DNA of 64,000 bases from Nocardioides aurantiacus (GTDB lineage: Bacteria; Actinomycetota; Actinomycetes; Propionibacteriales; Nocardioidaceae), in the NCBI RefSeq assembly GCF_003752505.1, contig NZ_RKHO01000001.1, positions 2,356,001 to 2,420,000 of the forward strand, read 5' to 3'. This document shows positions 27,101 to 37,681 of this stretch, piece by piece. The stretch's first letter is position 1. Every line of letters begins with the position of its first letter. The notes beneath the pieces are model-generated. The model was not told the origin of the DNA, searched no databases, and saw only the letters and a list, made by a program, of their open reading frames with translations. The position numbers and the translations under genes are program-made.

Positions 27101-28716
27101 AGCAGGTTGGCCTCGGGCCCGATGGTGCCGTTGAGGCTGGTGACGAGCTCCTCGCGGATCGCGTCCAGGGGCGGGTTCGTGACCTGGGCGAAGAGCTGCG
27201 CGAAGTAGTCGAAGAGCAGCCGCGGCCGGTCGCTGAGCACCGCGACCGGGGTGTCGGTGCCCATCGAGCCGATCGGCTCGGCCGAGGTGTTGGCCATCGG
27301 CGTGAGGATGACGCGCAGCTCCTCCTCGGTGTAGCCGAAGATCTGCTGGCGGCGGGTGACCGAGGCGTGGGAGTGGATCACGTGCTCGCGGTCGGGCAGC
27401 TGGGGCAGCTTGATCAGCCCGGCGTGCAGCCACTCGTCGTAGGGGTGCTCGGCGGCCAGGGCCTCCTTGACCTCGTCGTCCTCGACGATGCGGTGCTCCT
27501 CGGTGTCGACCAGGAACATCCGGCCCGGCTGCAGCCGGCCCTTGCGCACGATCTTGGACTGCGGGATGTCGAGCACGCCGACCTCGCTGGCGAGGACGAC
27601 CAGGCCGTCGTCGGTGACCCAGTAGCGAGAGGGGCGCAGACCGTTGCGGTCGAGCACGGCGCCGACCTGCGACCCGTCGGTGAACACCACGCAGGCCGGG
27701 CCGTCCCAGGGCTCCATCAGGGCGGAGTGGAACTCGTAGAAGGCGCGCTGGGTGGCGCTCATCTCGGTGTGGTTCTCCCAGGCCTCCGGGATCATCATCA
27801 GCACCGAGTGCGGCAGGCTGCGGCCCCCGAGGTGCAGCAGCTCGAGCACCTCGTCGAAGGACGCCGAGTCGCTGGCGCCGGGCGTGCAGATCGGGAACAG
27901 CCGGCCCAGGTCGCCCGGGATCAGGTCGGACTTCAGCAGCGCCTCGCGGGCCCGCATCCAGTTGCGGTTGCCCATGACGGTGTTGATCTCGCCGTTGTGG
28001 GCGATGAACCGGAACGGGTGCGACAGCGGCCAGCTGGGGAAGGTGTTGGTCGAGAACCGGGAGTGCACGACCGCGATCGAGCTCTCCACCCGCTCGTCGA
28101 CGAGGTCGGGGAAGACGTGGTCGAGCTGGTCGGTGGTGAGCATGCCCTTGTAGGCGATGGTGCGGCTCGACAGCGACGGGAAGTAGACGTCCGTCTCCTT
28201 CTCGGCCCGCTTGCGCAGGCAGAAGGCCAGCCGCTCCAGGCCCAGGCCGAGCAGGCGGCCGGTCGAGGCCACGAACAGCTGGCTGAAGGTGGGCATGCAG
28301 TCCAGCGCCGTGCGGCCGAGGGAGGCGGGGTCCGTTGGGACCTCGCGCCAGCCGAGGACCTTCAGGCCCTCCTCGACGGCGATCTCCTCGATCCGGGCGC
28401 GGGTGGCGGCCACGGCGTCGGCGTCACCGGGCAGGAAGGCGGTGCCCACGGCGTACGCGTGCTTGCCGGGCAGCTCGAAGTCGACGACCTCGCGGAAGAA
28501 GCGGTCCGGGACCTGCATCAGGATGCCCGCGCCGTCGCCGGAGTTGACCTCGGCGCCGGCGGCGCCGCGGTGGTCCAGGTTGCGCAGCGCGGTGAGCGCC
28601 TGGTGCACGATCTCGTGGCTGGGGACCCCGGTCATGGTGGCCACGAAGGCGACGCCGCAGGCGTCGTGCTCGTGGTTGCCGTCGTAGAGGCCCTGGGGCG
28701 GTGGGACTGCCTGCAC
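24187..28716 (-). CDS. gltB: Glutamate synthase large subunit
   Basis: A 1,509-residue enzyme combining glutamine amidotransferase, ammonia channel and FMN synthase parts. GTG 28716 is preceded by GGGAGAGGG, so the longer frame to 28839 is not used. The catalytic cysteine is in [14 protein letters not shown], about 20 residues in, after a short propeptide. The synthase domain has [14 protein letters not shown] and the 3Fe-4S motif [15 protein letters not shown]. The C-terminal GXGXG beta-helix has [19 protein letters not shown]. It makes two glutamates from glutamine and 2-oxoglutarate. It is transcribed away from the lgt gene end and coupled to gltD. Confidence 0.97.
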   Translation of the reverse strand: MQAVPPPQGLYDGNHEHDACGVAFVATMTGVPSHEIVHQALTALRNLDHRGAAGAEVNSGDGAGILMQVPDRFFREVVDFELPGKHAYAVGTAFLPGDADAVAATRARIEEIAVEEGLKVLGWREVPTDPASLGRTALDCMPTFSQLFVASTGRLLGLGLERLAFCLRKRAEKETDVYFPSLSSRTIAYKGMLTTDQLDHVFPDLVDERVESSIAVVHSRFSTNTFPSWPLSHPFRFIAHNGEINTVMGNRNWMRAREALLKSDLIPGDLGRLFPICTPGASDSASFDEVLELLHLGGRSLPHSVLMMIPEAWENHTEMSATQRAFYEFHSALMEPWDGPACVVFTDGSQVGAVLDRNGLRPSRYWVTDDGLVVLASEVGVLDIPQSKIVRKGRLQPGRMFLVDTEEHRIVEDDEVKEALAAEHPYDEWLHAGLIKLPQLPDREHVIHSHASVTRRQQIFGYTEEELRVILTPMANTSAEPIGSMGTDTPVAVLSDRPRLLFDYFAQLFAQVTNPPLDAIREELVTSLNGTIGPEANLLDPTPASCRQVVLPFPVITNDELVKIRHINRDGDMPGFIAHVSRGLYEVEGGGEALAARLQEICEEVSAAIAEGARVIVLSDRHADATKAPIPSLLMTAAVHHHLVREKTRTQVGLVVEAGDVREVHHVALLIGYGAAAVNPYLAMETVEDLARDGFYVKVEPEKAVANLVKSLGKGVLKVMSKMGVSTVASYTGAQIFEALGLSQELVDRYFTGTTSKLGGIGLDVVAEEVAKRHRVAYPVGGIAPAHRELEVGGEYQWRREGELHLFDPETVFRLQHSTRAGKYDVFKQYTSRVNEQSERLLTLRGLFRFKDGDATGRQPIDISEVEPVEAIVKRFSTGAMSYGSISQEAHETLAIAMNRLGGKSNTGEGGEDAERLHDPERRSSIKQVASGRFGVTSEYLTNADDIQIKMAQGAKPGEGGQLPGHKVYPWVAKTRYSTPGVGLISPPPHHDIYSIEDLAQLIHDLKNSNPSARVHVKLVAEVGVGTVAAGVSKAHADVVLISGHDGGTGASPLTSLKHAGGPWELGLAETQQTLLLNGLRDRIVVQTDGQLKTGRDVVVAALLGAEEYGFATAPLVVSGCVMMRVCHLDTCPVGVATQNPVLRERYTGKAEYVVNFFTYIAEEVRELLAELGFRTLDEAIGRADVLDSTEAVNHWKAAGLDIAPIFHVPELHEDEARHHVRPQDHGLEKALDNELIRLSADALERGEPVRAQVAVRNVNRTVGAMLGHEVTKRYRGEGLPHGTIDITLLGSAGQSFGAFVPRGITLRLEGDANDYVGKGLSGGRIVVRPDREVAFDPSKHIIAGNTIAYGATSGEIFIRGGVGERCAVRNSGAHLVTEGVGDHGCEYMTGGRVVVLGKTGRNFAAGMSGGVAWVLDLKDFRVNQELVELGPVTEDAALELEALVRAHADETGSQVAQDLLDDWEQSLTRFTEVIPRDYRVVMEAKAKAEADGLDDREIANKMMEALHG

Positions 28717-28882
28717 GGTGCCCTCTCCCGTCGTCGGTCGCGGCACGCGCGCGAGTCCGGCCGGGGGCGTCGAGCTCCGGCGGCTCCGCGTGGGTGCGGC
28801 GGTGGTGAGCATGCTGGTGCTGGGACGACATTGGCCCATGCGGTGCGGCGAGCCTACCCCAGGGGCCGGGGCCGGCCCGAGG

Positions 28883-29779
28883 TCAGGACGGTGCGTGGGA
28901 CCGGTCGGGCGCCCCGTCGCGGTAGGGGCTGGCCTCGCGGGCGTCCTCGCCGCGGTGGCGGCGCCCCACCACCACCAAGTAGGCCGCCGCGGCGACGAAC
29001 AGCACGATCGACATCCACACGCCCCAGCGCAGGCCGAGCACGTCGTCGAGCTCGATGGTGTCGATGCGCAGCGTCTCGATCCAGCCGCGCCCGGCCGTGT
29101 AGACCATCACGTAGAGCGCGAAGACCCGGCCGCGGCCGAGCCGGTAGCGGCGGTCGAGCGCGACGATGAGCACGACGCCGGCGAGGTTCCACAGCAGCTC
29201 GTAGAGGAACGTGGGGTGGAACGTGGTGCCCTCGGCGAAGCTCGCGCCGCTGGGCCAGTTGACCGGGTCGATCTCCAGGCCCCACGGCAGCGTGGTGGGC
29301 CGGCCGTAGAGCTCCTGGTTGAAGTAGTTGCCGAGGCGGCCGATGGCCTGGGCCAGCAGCAGCCCTGGCGCCAGCGCGTCGGCGAACGGGCGCACGAGGA
29401 TGCCCTGGCGGCGGCAGTAGAGCCACGCGCCCAGGAAACCGCCGGAGATCGCGCCCCAGATGCCGAGGCCGCCGTTCCAGATCTCCAGCGCCCCCCACGG
29501 GTCGCGACCAGGACCGAAGTAGAGCTCGTGGTCGGTGGCGACGTGGTAGATCCGGGCACCGATCACGCCGGCCGGGACGGCCCAGAGGGCGACGTCGCCG
29601 ACCTGGCCCTGGCGGCCGCCACGGGCGACCCACCGGCGGTCGCCGAGCCAGATCGCCGCCACGACGCCCGCGATGATGCACAGCGCGTAGGCCCGGATCG
29701 GGACCGGCCCGAGGTGCCAGACGCCCTGGGAGGGGCTGGGGATCGACAGCGGGAGCAGCTGGAGCGCCTCCAGGCTCAT
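28883..29779 (-). CDS. lgt: Prolipoprotein diacylglyceryl transferase
   Basis: A 298-residue inner-membrane enzyme that moves diacylglycerol from phosphatidylglycerol to the lipobox cysteine of prelipoproteins. The signature block is [16 protein letters not shown]. Conserved flanks include [22 protein letters not shown] at the N-terminus, [14 protein letters not shown] and [12 protein letters not shown]. About seven membrane segments are visible. Start ATG 29779 overlaps the SCO1 stop by 4 bases. It is the last gene of the trpCBA-SCO1-lgt string; lgt sits downstream of trpA in M. tuberculosis too. Confidence 0.95.
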   Translation of the reverse strand: MSLEALQLLPLSIPSPSQGVWHLGPVPIRAYALCIIAGVVAAIWLGDRRWVARGGRQGQVGDVALWAVPAGVIGARIYHVATDHELYFGPGRDPWGALEIWNGGLGIWGAISGGFLGAWLYCRRQGILVRPFADALAPGLLLAQAIGRLGNYFNQELYGRPTTLPWGLEIDPVNWPSGASFAEGTTFHPTFLYELLWNLAGVVLIVALDRRYRLGRGRVFALYVMVYTAGRGWIETLRIDTIELDDVLGLRWGVWMSIVLFVAAAAYLVVVGRRHRGEDAREASPYRDGAPDRSHAPS

Positions 29780-30435
29780 CCCGCGTCCTCCTGGAGCACC
29801 TTCTCCAGGTCGGCGGCCATGTCCGAGGGCGAGGTGGCGCCGGTCCACACGAGGTCGCCGCGGCCGCCCTCGACCGAGATCACGACGGTGGAGTGGTCGA
29901 CCTCGTAGCCGCCGCTGGGCAGCTTGCGGCCCTTCTCGACGAGGATGTCCATCGGCTTGCCCAGCGCGACGACGTCGGCGAGCGAGCCGGTCACGCCCTC
30001 GAAGGAGGGGTCGTAGCGGTCGAGGTAGGTGCGCAGCACCTCCCGCGTGTCCCGGGCGGGGTCGGTGGTCACGAAGACCATCTGCAGCCGCGCCTTGTCC
30101 TCCGGTGACAGCTTGGCCACCGCCGAGGCGATGGTGCTCATCACGACCTGGCAGATGTCGGGGCACTTGGTGTAGCCGAAGAACACCAGCGTGCGCTCGT
30201 CCTGCGTCGCGAGGTCGAAGGGGCGGCCCTCGGTGTCGGTCAGTCCCGCCACCTCCGGGACGCGGTAGGCGTCCTGCCCCATCCCGATGCCGCGGTAGCC
30301 GTCGTCGTCGTTGGTGGTGATGCCGGTGACGGGCGCGCCGGTGTCGCCGGCGCCGCCGCAGCCGCTCAGCAGCAGGGTCAGCGCGGTGGCCGCGCCGGCC
30401 AGGGCGAGGGTCCCGCGGTGCCCGCGCCTAGCCAC
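29776..30435 (-). CDS. SCO1/SenC copper-chaperone lipoprotein
   Basis: A 219-residue lipoprotein with signal peptide and lipobox (TLLLSGC). The thioredoxin fold carries the copper ligands CPDIC in FFGYTKCPDICQVVMS and a distal His in VDHSTVVISV, the complete Cys-Cys-His set of SCO1/SenC proteins. These deliver copper to cytochrome c oxidase outside the membrane. GTG start; it overlaps trpA by 8 bases and lgt by 4, so it is translated inside the trp-lgt string. SCO1 is not a usual member of the trp operon; its placement is the odd feature. Confidence 0.93.
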   Translation of the reverse strand: MARRGHRGTLALAGAATALTLLLSGCGGAGDTGAPVTGITTNDDDGYRGIGMGQDAYRVPEVAGLTDTEGRPFDLATQDERTLVFFGYTKCPDICQVVMSTIASAVAKLSPEDKARLQMVFVTTDPARDTREVLRTYLDRYDPSFEGVTGSLADVVALGKPMDILVEKGRKLPSGGYEVDHSTVVISVEGGRGDLVWTGATSPSDMAADLEKVLQEDAG

Positions 30436-31218
30436 GGCGCACGCCCGCGGCGAGGTCGGCGGTGAGGGTCGCGAGCCGGTCCAGGCCGGTGCGGCGGTCG
30501 GGGGCGTCGAGCAGCGCGCGCACGAACGCCGAGCCCACGATCACGCCGTCGGCGTACGACGCGACCTCCGCGGCCTGCGCGCCGTCGGAGACCCCCAGCC
30601 CGACGCCCACGGGGAGGTCCGTCACCGACCGGGTGCGGGTGACGAGCGGCTCGGCGAGGTCGGAGCTGGTGGCCCGCGCCCCGGTGACCCCCATGACGGC
30701 GGTGGCGTAGACGAAGCCACGGCAGGCGTCGGTGGTGTAGGCGAGGCGGGCCTCGGTCGAGGACGGCGCGACCAGGAAGACCTTGTCCAGGTCGTGGGCG
30801 TCGGCGGCCGCGATCCAGGCCTCGCCCGAGTCGGGCGTCAGGTCGGGCGTGATGAGCCCGGCGCCGCCGGCCGAGGCCAGGTCGGCGGCGAACCGCTCCA
30901 CGCCGTAGCGCTCGACGGGGTTCCAGTAGGTCATCACCACGGTGGGGACGCCGAGGCCCGCGATCTTCTCCACGGTGCGGAACACGTCGGTGGTGCGGGC
31001 ACCCGCCTCCAGCGCCTGCTGCGCGGCCGCCTGGATCGTGGGCCCGTCCATCACGGGGTCGCTGTAGGGCAGCCCGATCTCGATCACGTCGCAGCCGTGC
31101 TCGACCATCACGCCGATGGCCTCGACCGCGCCCTCGACGTCGGGGAAGCCGGCCGGGAGGTAGCCCACCAGGGCCGCGCGGCCCTCGGCGCGCGCGGCGG
31201 CGAAGGCCCGCGCCGTGC

Positions 31219-31222
<4 letters not shown>
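30428..31222 (-). CDS. trpA: Tryptophan synthase alpha subunit
   Basis: A 264-residue TIM barrel that splits indole-3-glycerol phosphate to indole for TrpB. The first catalytic residue is the Glu of [18 protein letters not shown], and [14 protein letters not shown] is the following loop. The C-terminus has [12 protein letters not shown] for phosphate binding. Start GTG 31222 overlaps trpB by 4 bases (GTGA). It overlaps the SCO1 gene by 8 bases. Channelling with TrpB is family knowledge. Confidence 0.97.
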
Positions 31223-32495
<1,273 letters not shown>

Positions 32496-32499
<4 letters not shown>

Positions 32500-33290
32500 C
32501 GGGGGCCTCCTGGGGCTGCGGCACGCATGGCCGCGACGGCACTGCGGGGGTCGCCGTCGCGCACGAGCGCCTCGCCGACGAGCACGACGTGTGCTCCCTC
32601 GGCGGCGTAGCGGGCGGCGTCGTCGGGGCCGGAGACCCCGGACTCGGCGACGGCGACGACGTCCTCGGGGAGCCGGGTGACCAGCCGCCCGAAGACCTCG
32701 GGGTGGACCTCGAGGGTCTTGAGGTTGCGGGCGTTGACGCCCACGAGCGTGGCCTCGACGGCCAGCGCCCGCTCGACCTCGGCCTCGTCGTGCACCTCGG
32801 TCAGCACGGTCAGGCCCAGCTCGCGGGCCTGCTGGTGCAGGTCGAGCAGCTGCGGGTCGTCCAGGGCCGCCACGATCAGCAGCACCAGGTCGGCACCGGC
32901 AGCCCGGGCCTCGAGCAGCTGGTAGCCGGTGACCACGAAGTCCTTGCGCAGCAGCGGCGTCGGCACCGCGGCGCGCACCTGGCGCAGGTCGTCGAGGCTG
33001 CCGCCGAAGCGGCGCTGCTCGGTCAGCACCGAGATCGCGTCGGCACCCCCGGCGGCGTACGCCGCAGCCAGGGCGGCCGGGTCGGGGATGTCGGCCAGCG
33101 CGCCCTTGCTGGGCGAGGACCGCTTGACCTCCGCGATCACCGACAGCCCGGGTGCCCGGAAGGCGGGCATCGGGTCCAGGGCCGCGGGCAGCTCGGCGGC
33201 GGCGTCGACCAGCACGGACTCCGGGACGGCGCCGCGGCGTACGGCGAGGTCCTCGCGCACGCCTTCGACGATGTCGTCGAGCACGGACAT
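32496..33290 (-). CDS. trpC: Indole-3-glycerol phosphate synthase
   Basis: A 264-residue TIM barrel that closes the indole ring. It has [13 protein letters not shown] (catalytic Lys), the middle lysine motif [29 protein letters not shown] and [12 protein letters not shown]. Start ATG 33290 agrees with homologue length; the longer frame to 33443 is non-coding upstream sequence. It is the first gene of trpC-trpB-trpA-SCO1-lgt. No trpE or trpD is present nearby, so those steps must be encoded elsewhere. Confidence 0.97.
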
Positions 33291-33457
33291 GCGGGGGCCT
33301 CTCGGTGCGGAGCGGACGTCGTACGACGCTGGGGGGCGGTTCGCGGGGCCCGACGCCACGCGGCACCGGGGCGCGACACCCATCCGATTACCAAGGTTCT
33401 CACACGGCCCATCACATAGGTTGACCCCGTCGTGACCACCCATCGGAAGGCCTCGTC

Positions 33458-33970
33458 ATGAGCAGCGACTACCCCCCGTCCGGGTCGGGGAACAACCCTG
33501 ACCCGCGACCTGACCCCACGCCCGACACCAGCGGCGGCTACGGCTCCCAGTCCTACGGCGACCAGGGCGGCTCGCAGGGCTACGACCAGTCCGGCGCCGG
33601 CCAGCAGGGCTACGGACAGCAGGGCTACGGACAGACCCCGCCTCCCCCGCCGCCCCCCGGTGGCGGCTACGGCGCCCCCGGCGGCTACGCCCAGCCGGCC
33701 AAGACCTCGCCCCTGGCGATCATCTCCCTGGTCACCGGCATCGTCGGCCTGCTGTGCTGCAACTACTTCGTGCTGAGCATCGCCGCGATCGCGACCGGCT
33801 TCATCGGTCGCAAGCAGATCCGCGAGTCCAACGGCACGCAGAAGGGTGACGGCATGGCCAAGGCCGGCTTCATCCTCGGCATCGTCGGCATCGTGCTCGG
33901 CATCATCGTCTGGATCCTGTACGCCGTCGGCGTCAGCGGTGGGTTCGGCCAGATGCCGACCGCTCCCTGA
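33458..33970 (+). CDS. DUF4190 family membrane protein with Gly/Tyr/Gln-rich N-terminus
   Basis: A 170-residue protein. Residues 1-85 are low-complexity, rich in Gly, Tyr, Gln and Pro, including tandem QQGYG units and a run of seven prolines. Residues ~88-120 and ~133-158 are two hydrophobic helices with the DUF4190 phrase IISLVTGIVGLLCC. The middle carries KGDGMAKAGFILG. ATG 33458 is preceded by GGAAGG. It is divergent from trpC across 167 bases. Function unknown; the tail may be a disordered cytoplasmic region. Confidence 0.8.
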   Translation: MSSDYPPSGSGNNPDPRPDPTPDTSGGYGSQSYGDQGGSQGYDQSGAGQQGYGQQGYGQTPPPPPPPGGGYGAPGGYAQPAKTSPLAIISLVTGIVGLLCCNYFVLSIAAIATGFIGRKQIRESNGTQKGDGMAKAGFILGIVGIVLGIIVWILYAVGVSGGFGQMPTAP

Positions 33971-33990
33971 CCCAGCGCCACCCACACCCC

Positions 33991-34425
33991 TCAGGGAGCG
34001 AGCCACGCACCCTGGGGGGTGTTGCGCGCCACGGTGAAGACGAGGGTCAGCAGCACCGCCGCCACGACGAGTGAGGTGCGGGCGACCCGCCCCGGGCGCA
34101 CCCCGGCGCGGGGACGGCCGGTCCACGCGCGACGCGTCCACAGCGCCCAGGCCAGGACCAGGACCGGGGCGACGAGGCCGAAGAAGACGAGGTTGCTGCT
34201 CAGCGCGGCGCCAGGGTCGCCGTGGGCGACGTCGTGGACGCCTCGCAGGATGCCGCAGCCCGGGCAGTACAAGCCGGTGGCCGCGAGGTAGGGGCAGGTG
34301 CCCCAGCTGCCCTGGGTGTGCGGGTCGCGCACCGCGAGCGCGGCGACGGCCAGACCGACCGCGCCGGCGGTGAGCAGCGGCGCCCGCAGGCGTCGGGCAC
34401 GACCGGGTGCCTCACCGGGACGCAC
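33991..34425 (-). CDS. DUF2752 membrane protein
   Basis: A 144-residue protein with three predicted membrane spans. The DUF2752 signature is CPYLAATGLYCPGCGILRGV, in which the CPGC motif and the trailing GxxR are conserved in the family. It is in the usual actinobacterial place upstream of trpC, in a short gene set with the HGxxPAAW and Trp-associated membrane proteins. Function unknown; the conserved cysteines could bind metal or form a disulphide. It converges on the DUF4190 gene with 20 bases between stops. Confidence 0.85.
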   Translation of the reverse strand: MRPGEAPGRARRLRAPLLTAGAVGLAVAALAVRDPHTQGSWGTCPYLAATGLYCPGCGILRGVHDVAHGDPGAALSSNLVFFGLVAPVLVLAWALWTRRAWTGRPRAGVRPGRVARTSLVVAAVLLTLVFTVARNTPQGAWLAP

Positions 34426-34460
34426 GTCGGAGGACGGCGGCGCCAGGGGCCCCGTCCGGC

Positions 34461-34697
34461 TCAGTGCGCCTTCTCCCGACCGCGGTCGACCTGACGCTCG
34501 GTGCTGTGGTCGCGGCCGCCGAGGCCGACCTTGGTCATCACCGCGCCGGCGACGAGCGCGACCGGGGCCAGCGCGACGCCGATCCAGAAGACGAGCATGC
34601 TCCCGATGACGAGCCCGATGCCGCCGACGGTGAAGGCGAGCAGCCCGATCGTCACGGCCGTCCAGGCCGCCGGGGTGTTGCCGTGGCTGTCGGACAT
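34461..34697 (-). CDS. HGxxPAAW family small membrane protein
   Basis: A 78-residue protein. Its N-terminus is SDSHGNTPAAWTAVTIG, containing the HGxxPAAW motif that names the family. Two hydrophobic segments follow (LLAFTVGGIGLVIGSMLVFW and IGVALAPVALVAGAVM) and a charged tail (DHSTERQVDRGREKAH). GAGGAG lies 4 bases before the ATG at 34697. The family is found beside trp genes in actinobacteria and has no known activity. Confidence 0.88.
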   Translation of the reverse strand: MSDSHGNTPAAWTAVTIGLLAFTVGGIGLVIGSMLVFWIGVALAPVALVAGAVMTKVGLGGRDHSTERQVDRGREKAH

Positions 34698-34734
34698 GGA
34701 GCTCCTCGGGTCGGTGGGGGACGACCCCGCCATC

Positions 34735-35409
34735 CTAGGGGGCGCGGCCCTCGTCGCCGACGCCACGTTCGGGGTCGGTGGGGTCGCGTCCCTCGTCGAG
34801 GGCCTTCCACAGCTCCTGCTCGGTGGCCGGGCCGCGCTCGCGGGCGGCGGCGGCCGCGTCGGCCGGGGCGTCGTACCGCGCGCCCATCTCGGGCCAGGAC
34901 GGCACCCGTCGCACCGCGACCAGCGCCGGGACCACGGCGACGACGGCCGCCACGAGGCTGGTCCAGAACCACCCGGTCAGGCCGGCCGCGGCACCGGGAC
35001 GGCCGAGGGAGGTCGCGAGGTCGTCGCCCGCGGTGCCCGGCAGGGTGAGTCCCCCGGTGACCACCGTGGCCAGCAGCCCGACCGCGGCCAGGGCCGCGAG
35101 CACCGCGAAGCCGCGGCGCACCCGGGCCCGCGTGACGAGCAGCACGCCCCAGGCAGCGAGCAGCACGAGGCTGACGGCCGAGGCGAGGGGGTACGTCGTG
35201 CCGGCGTCGGCCGCCACCGAGGTGCCCGGGAGCGCTCCCCCGTCGGTCGTGCCGCGGGCGCCGGTGCCCTCCAGGGCCACCCAGGGGCGCGAGCACGCCA
35301 GCGCCGCGAGGGCGGCGCTGGCGAGGCCCAGCAGCACCACGGGCCCGAAGCCGCCCCGGGACCTGCGGGACCGCGGCGGCACCGCCGGGTCGGGCGTGGG
35401 CGTGCTCAC
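34735..35409 (-). CDS. Trp biosynthesis-associated membrane protein (Trp_oprn_chp)
   Basis: A 224-residue protein with about four spans. It begins [22 protein letters not shown] followed by an outer loop and [19 protein letters not shown], matching the TIGR02234 family always found near trp genes in actinobacteria. The C-terminal ~55 residues are charged and cytoplasmic-like. It overlaps hisI by 4 bases (GTGA). In M. tuberculosis the orthologue lies between trpE and trpC; here trpE is missing and it directly follows hisI. Confidence 0.9.
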   Translation of the reverse strand: MSTPTPDPAVPPRSRRSRGGFGPVVLLGLASAALAALACSRPWVALEGTGARGTTDGGALPGTSVAADAGTTYPLASAVSLVLLAAWGVLLVTRARVRRGFAVLAALAAVGLLATVVTGGLTLPGTAGDDLATSLGRPGAAAGLTGWFWTSLVAAVVAVVPALVAVRRVPSWPEMGARYDAPADAAAAARERGPATEQELWKALDEGRDPTDPERGVGDEGRAP

Positions 35410-35801
35410 CCCGTCGGGCCGGTCAGCGGCAGCAGCGCGGCGTCGAAGCAGGTGCGGTCGCCGGTGTGGCAGGCCGGTCCGTGCTGGTCGACCTTGACCA
35501 GCAGGGTGTCGCCGTCGCAGTCCAGCCGCACCTCGACCACCCGCTGGGTGTGGCCGGATGTCTCGCCCTTGACCCAGTACTCCTGGCGGCTGCGCGACCA
35601 GTAGGTCCCGCGGCCGGTGGTGAGCGTGCGGCGCAGCGCCTCGTCGTCCATCCAGCCGAGCATCAGCACCTCGCCGGTGTCGTGCTGCTGCACCACCGCG
35701 GGCACCAGGCCCTGGTCGTTGCGGCGCAGCCGGTCGGCCACGGCGGGGTCCAGGGAGGGCGCAGCAGACGGGTCGGTCGGGGTCGGGGACGGAGTGCTCA
35801 C
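35406..35801 (-). CDS. hisI: Phosphoribosyl-AMP cyclohydrolase
   Basis: A 131-residue enzyme opening the adenine ring of phosphoribosyl-AMP in histidine synthesis. Conserved parts are [39 protein letters not shown] and CHTGDRTCF, whose cysteines and Asp residues bind zinc and magnesium. GTG 35801 was preferred to upstream codons to 35858 by homologue length. It overlaps the Trp-associated membrane gene by 4 bases. The rest of the his operon is not nearby. Confidence 0.95.
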   Translation of the reverse strand: MSTPSPTPTDPSAAPSLDPAVADRLRRNDQGLVPAVVQQHDTGEVLMLGWMDDEALRRTLTTGRGTYWSRSRQEYWVKGETSGHTQRVVEVRLDCDGDTLLVKVDQHGPACHTGDRTCFDAALLPLTGPTG

Positions 35802-35833
35802 CGCCCCAGTATCCGCGGACCCGCCCGGGCCGG

Positions 35834-37681
35834 TCACAGCGACTGCTGCGCGACCCACGACGCGTGCAGCCGGGCGTAGACCGAGGGGGCGCCGTCCTCG
35901 GTGCGCTCCCCGACCAGCACGGTGTGGTGGCCGCGCTGCACGACGCGGCCGCGGTCGAAGACGATCACCTCGTCGGCCTGCTCCGCGGTGGAGAGGCGGT
36001 GGGCGATGGTGACGCTGGTGCGTCCGCTCATCAGGTGCTCCAGGGCGCGCGCGATCCGCATCTCCAGCGCCGGGTCGACGGCGCTGGTGGCCTCGTCGAG
36101 CACCAGCAGGTCGGGGTCGGCGAGGTGCGCGCGCAGCAGCGCGACGAGCTGGCGCTCGCCGGCCGAGAGCGCCTCGCCCCGCTGGCCGACGCGGGTGTCG
36201 AGCCCGTGGGGCAGCCCGTCGAGCCAGTCGCCCAGCCCGAGCTCGGTCGCCGCCGCACGCACCTGCTCGCGGGTGGCGTCGAGGTCGCCGTAGCGCGCGT
36301 TGTCGAGCAGCGTGGAGTCGAAGAGGAACCCCTCCTGCGGCACCAGCACGACCCGGCGGCGCAGCGAGGCGAACTCGACCTCGCGCACGTCGATGCCGTC
36401 GAGCAGCACCCGCCCCGAGGTGGGGTCCATCAGCCGGGTGAGCAGCTTGGCGAAGGTGGTCTTTCCCGAGCCGGTCTCCCCCACGACCGCCACCCGGCTG
36501 CCGGAGGCGAGGTGCTCGTCGACGTCGCGCAGCACGAGCGGCCCGCTCGGGTAGCCGAACGAGACGTCCTCGAACGCGACGTCCATCGCCCCGCGCGGCA
36601 GCGAGCTGCCGCGCGGACCGGGGTCGTCGAGGTCGGCGGGGGTGTCGAGGATGCCGATCACGCGGCGCCAGCCCGCGATGGCGTTCTGGGCGTCGGTGAG
36701 CACCTGGGTGCCCATCTGGACCGGGCCGACGAACAGGGTCACCAGGAAGGCGAACGCGAGGACCTGGCCCGAGGTGATGTCACCGGCCAGGCCGAGCAGG
36801 ATGCCGACGACGAGCACCCCCGCGTTGGCCAGGCCCGCGGACAGCCCGCCGAGCGAGAACGAGACGGCGGTGAGCCCCTGCGCCCGGGTGGCCGCGACCT
36901 GGTTGACCCGGATGGCGTCGTCGATGCGGTCCTGGGTGCGGCCCTCGATGGCGTAGCTGCGGACGGTGACGGCGCCGACGACGGGCTCGGAGATGACCGA
37001 GAGCATCGTGCCGACCGAGCGGCGGACCACGCCGTACGCCGCGGAGAGCCGCTTCTGGAAGTAGCGCAGCGAGATGAACAGCGGGGCGAACGCCACCCAC
37101 ACGAGCAGCGTGAGCTCCCAGGAGTAGACGAGCATCACGACGGTGGCGAGCAGCACCTGGCCGACGCTGATGATGCCGAAGATGCCGCCGAAGACGACGA
37201 ACTGCGAGACCTGGTCGACGTCGCTGGTGACGCGGGAGACCAGGGCACCGCGGCGCTCGGTGTTCTGGGTCAGCAGCGGCAGGTCGTGGACGTGGCGGAA
37301 CGCCTTGACCCGCAGCGTGGCCAGGCCACGCTCGGCGGCGGTGAACAGCCGGGCCGTCATGAGGTAGGACGACAGCCCGGTGACGACGATGGCGGTCGCG
37401 GCGAGCGCCGCCATCAGCGAGACGAAGCCGAAGTCGATGCCGCCGGGGGCGTTGATGCCCCGGTCGAGGGTCTGCTGCACCGAGATCGGGACCACGACGC
37501 GCCCGGCGGTGCCGAGCAGGGCCAGCAGCAGGGTGACGCGGAACCCCTGGGCCAGCTCCGGGGAGTGCCGCAGGCCGCTGCGGATGGTCGCCCAGGCCCC
37601 GATGTCCTCGCCACTGTCCATCGTGGTGCCGGCCGAGGTCAGCTCCTCGGGAGCGGTCGGCTCGTCGGTCGTCGTGCTCAC
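35834..37681 (-). CDS. ABC exporter, catalytically complete subunit
   Basis: A 615-residue type I exporter half: six spans at residues ~50-330, then an ATPase with Walker [11 protein letters not shown]-loop [11 protein letters not shown], signature LSAGERQLV, Walker [13 protein letters not shown] and switch His in IAHRLSTAE. Catalytic Glu and His are present, but the signature reads LSAGE not LSGGQ. GTG 37681 overlaps the neighbouring subunit gene by 4 bases (GTGA), so the two are made together. It likely pairs with the degenerate subunit as a heterodimer. Substrate unknown; lipid or drug export are options. Confidence 0.93.
   Translation of the reverse strand: MSTTTDEPTAPEELTSAGTTMDSGEDIGAWATIRSGLRHSPELAQGFRVTLLLALLGTAGRVVVPISVQQTLDRGINAPGGIDFGFVSLMAALAATAIVVTGLSSYLMTARLFTAAERGLATLRVKAFRHVHDLPLLTQNTERRGALVSRVTSDVDQVSQFVVFGGIFGIISVGQVLLATVVMLVYSWELTLLVWVAFAPLFISLRYFQKRLSAAYGVVRRSVGTMLSVISEPVVGAVTVRSYAIEGRTQDRIDDAIRVNQVAATRAQGLTAVSFSLGGLSAGLANAGVLVVGILLGLAGDITSGQVLAFAFLVTLFVGPVQMGTQVLTDAQNAIAGWRRVIGILDTPADLDDPGPRGSSLPRGAMDVAFEDVSFGYPSGPLVLRDVDEHLASGSRVAVVGETGSGKTTFAKLLTRLMDPTSGRVLLDGIDVREVEFASLRRRVVLVPQEGFLFDSTLLDNARYGDLDATREQVRAAATELGLGDWLDGLPHGLDTRVGQRGEALSAGERQLVALLRAHLADPDLLVLDEATSAVDPALEMRIARALEHLMSGRTSVTIAHRLSTAEQADEVIVFDRGRVVQRGHHTVLVGERTEDGAPSVYARLHASWVAQQSL

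Noticed and set aside
24121-29169. 1,682-codon plus-strand frame across gltB
   Set aside because: Antisense shadow of gltB/gltD, which have clear catalytic motifs.
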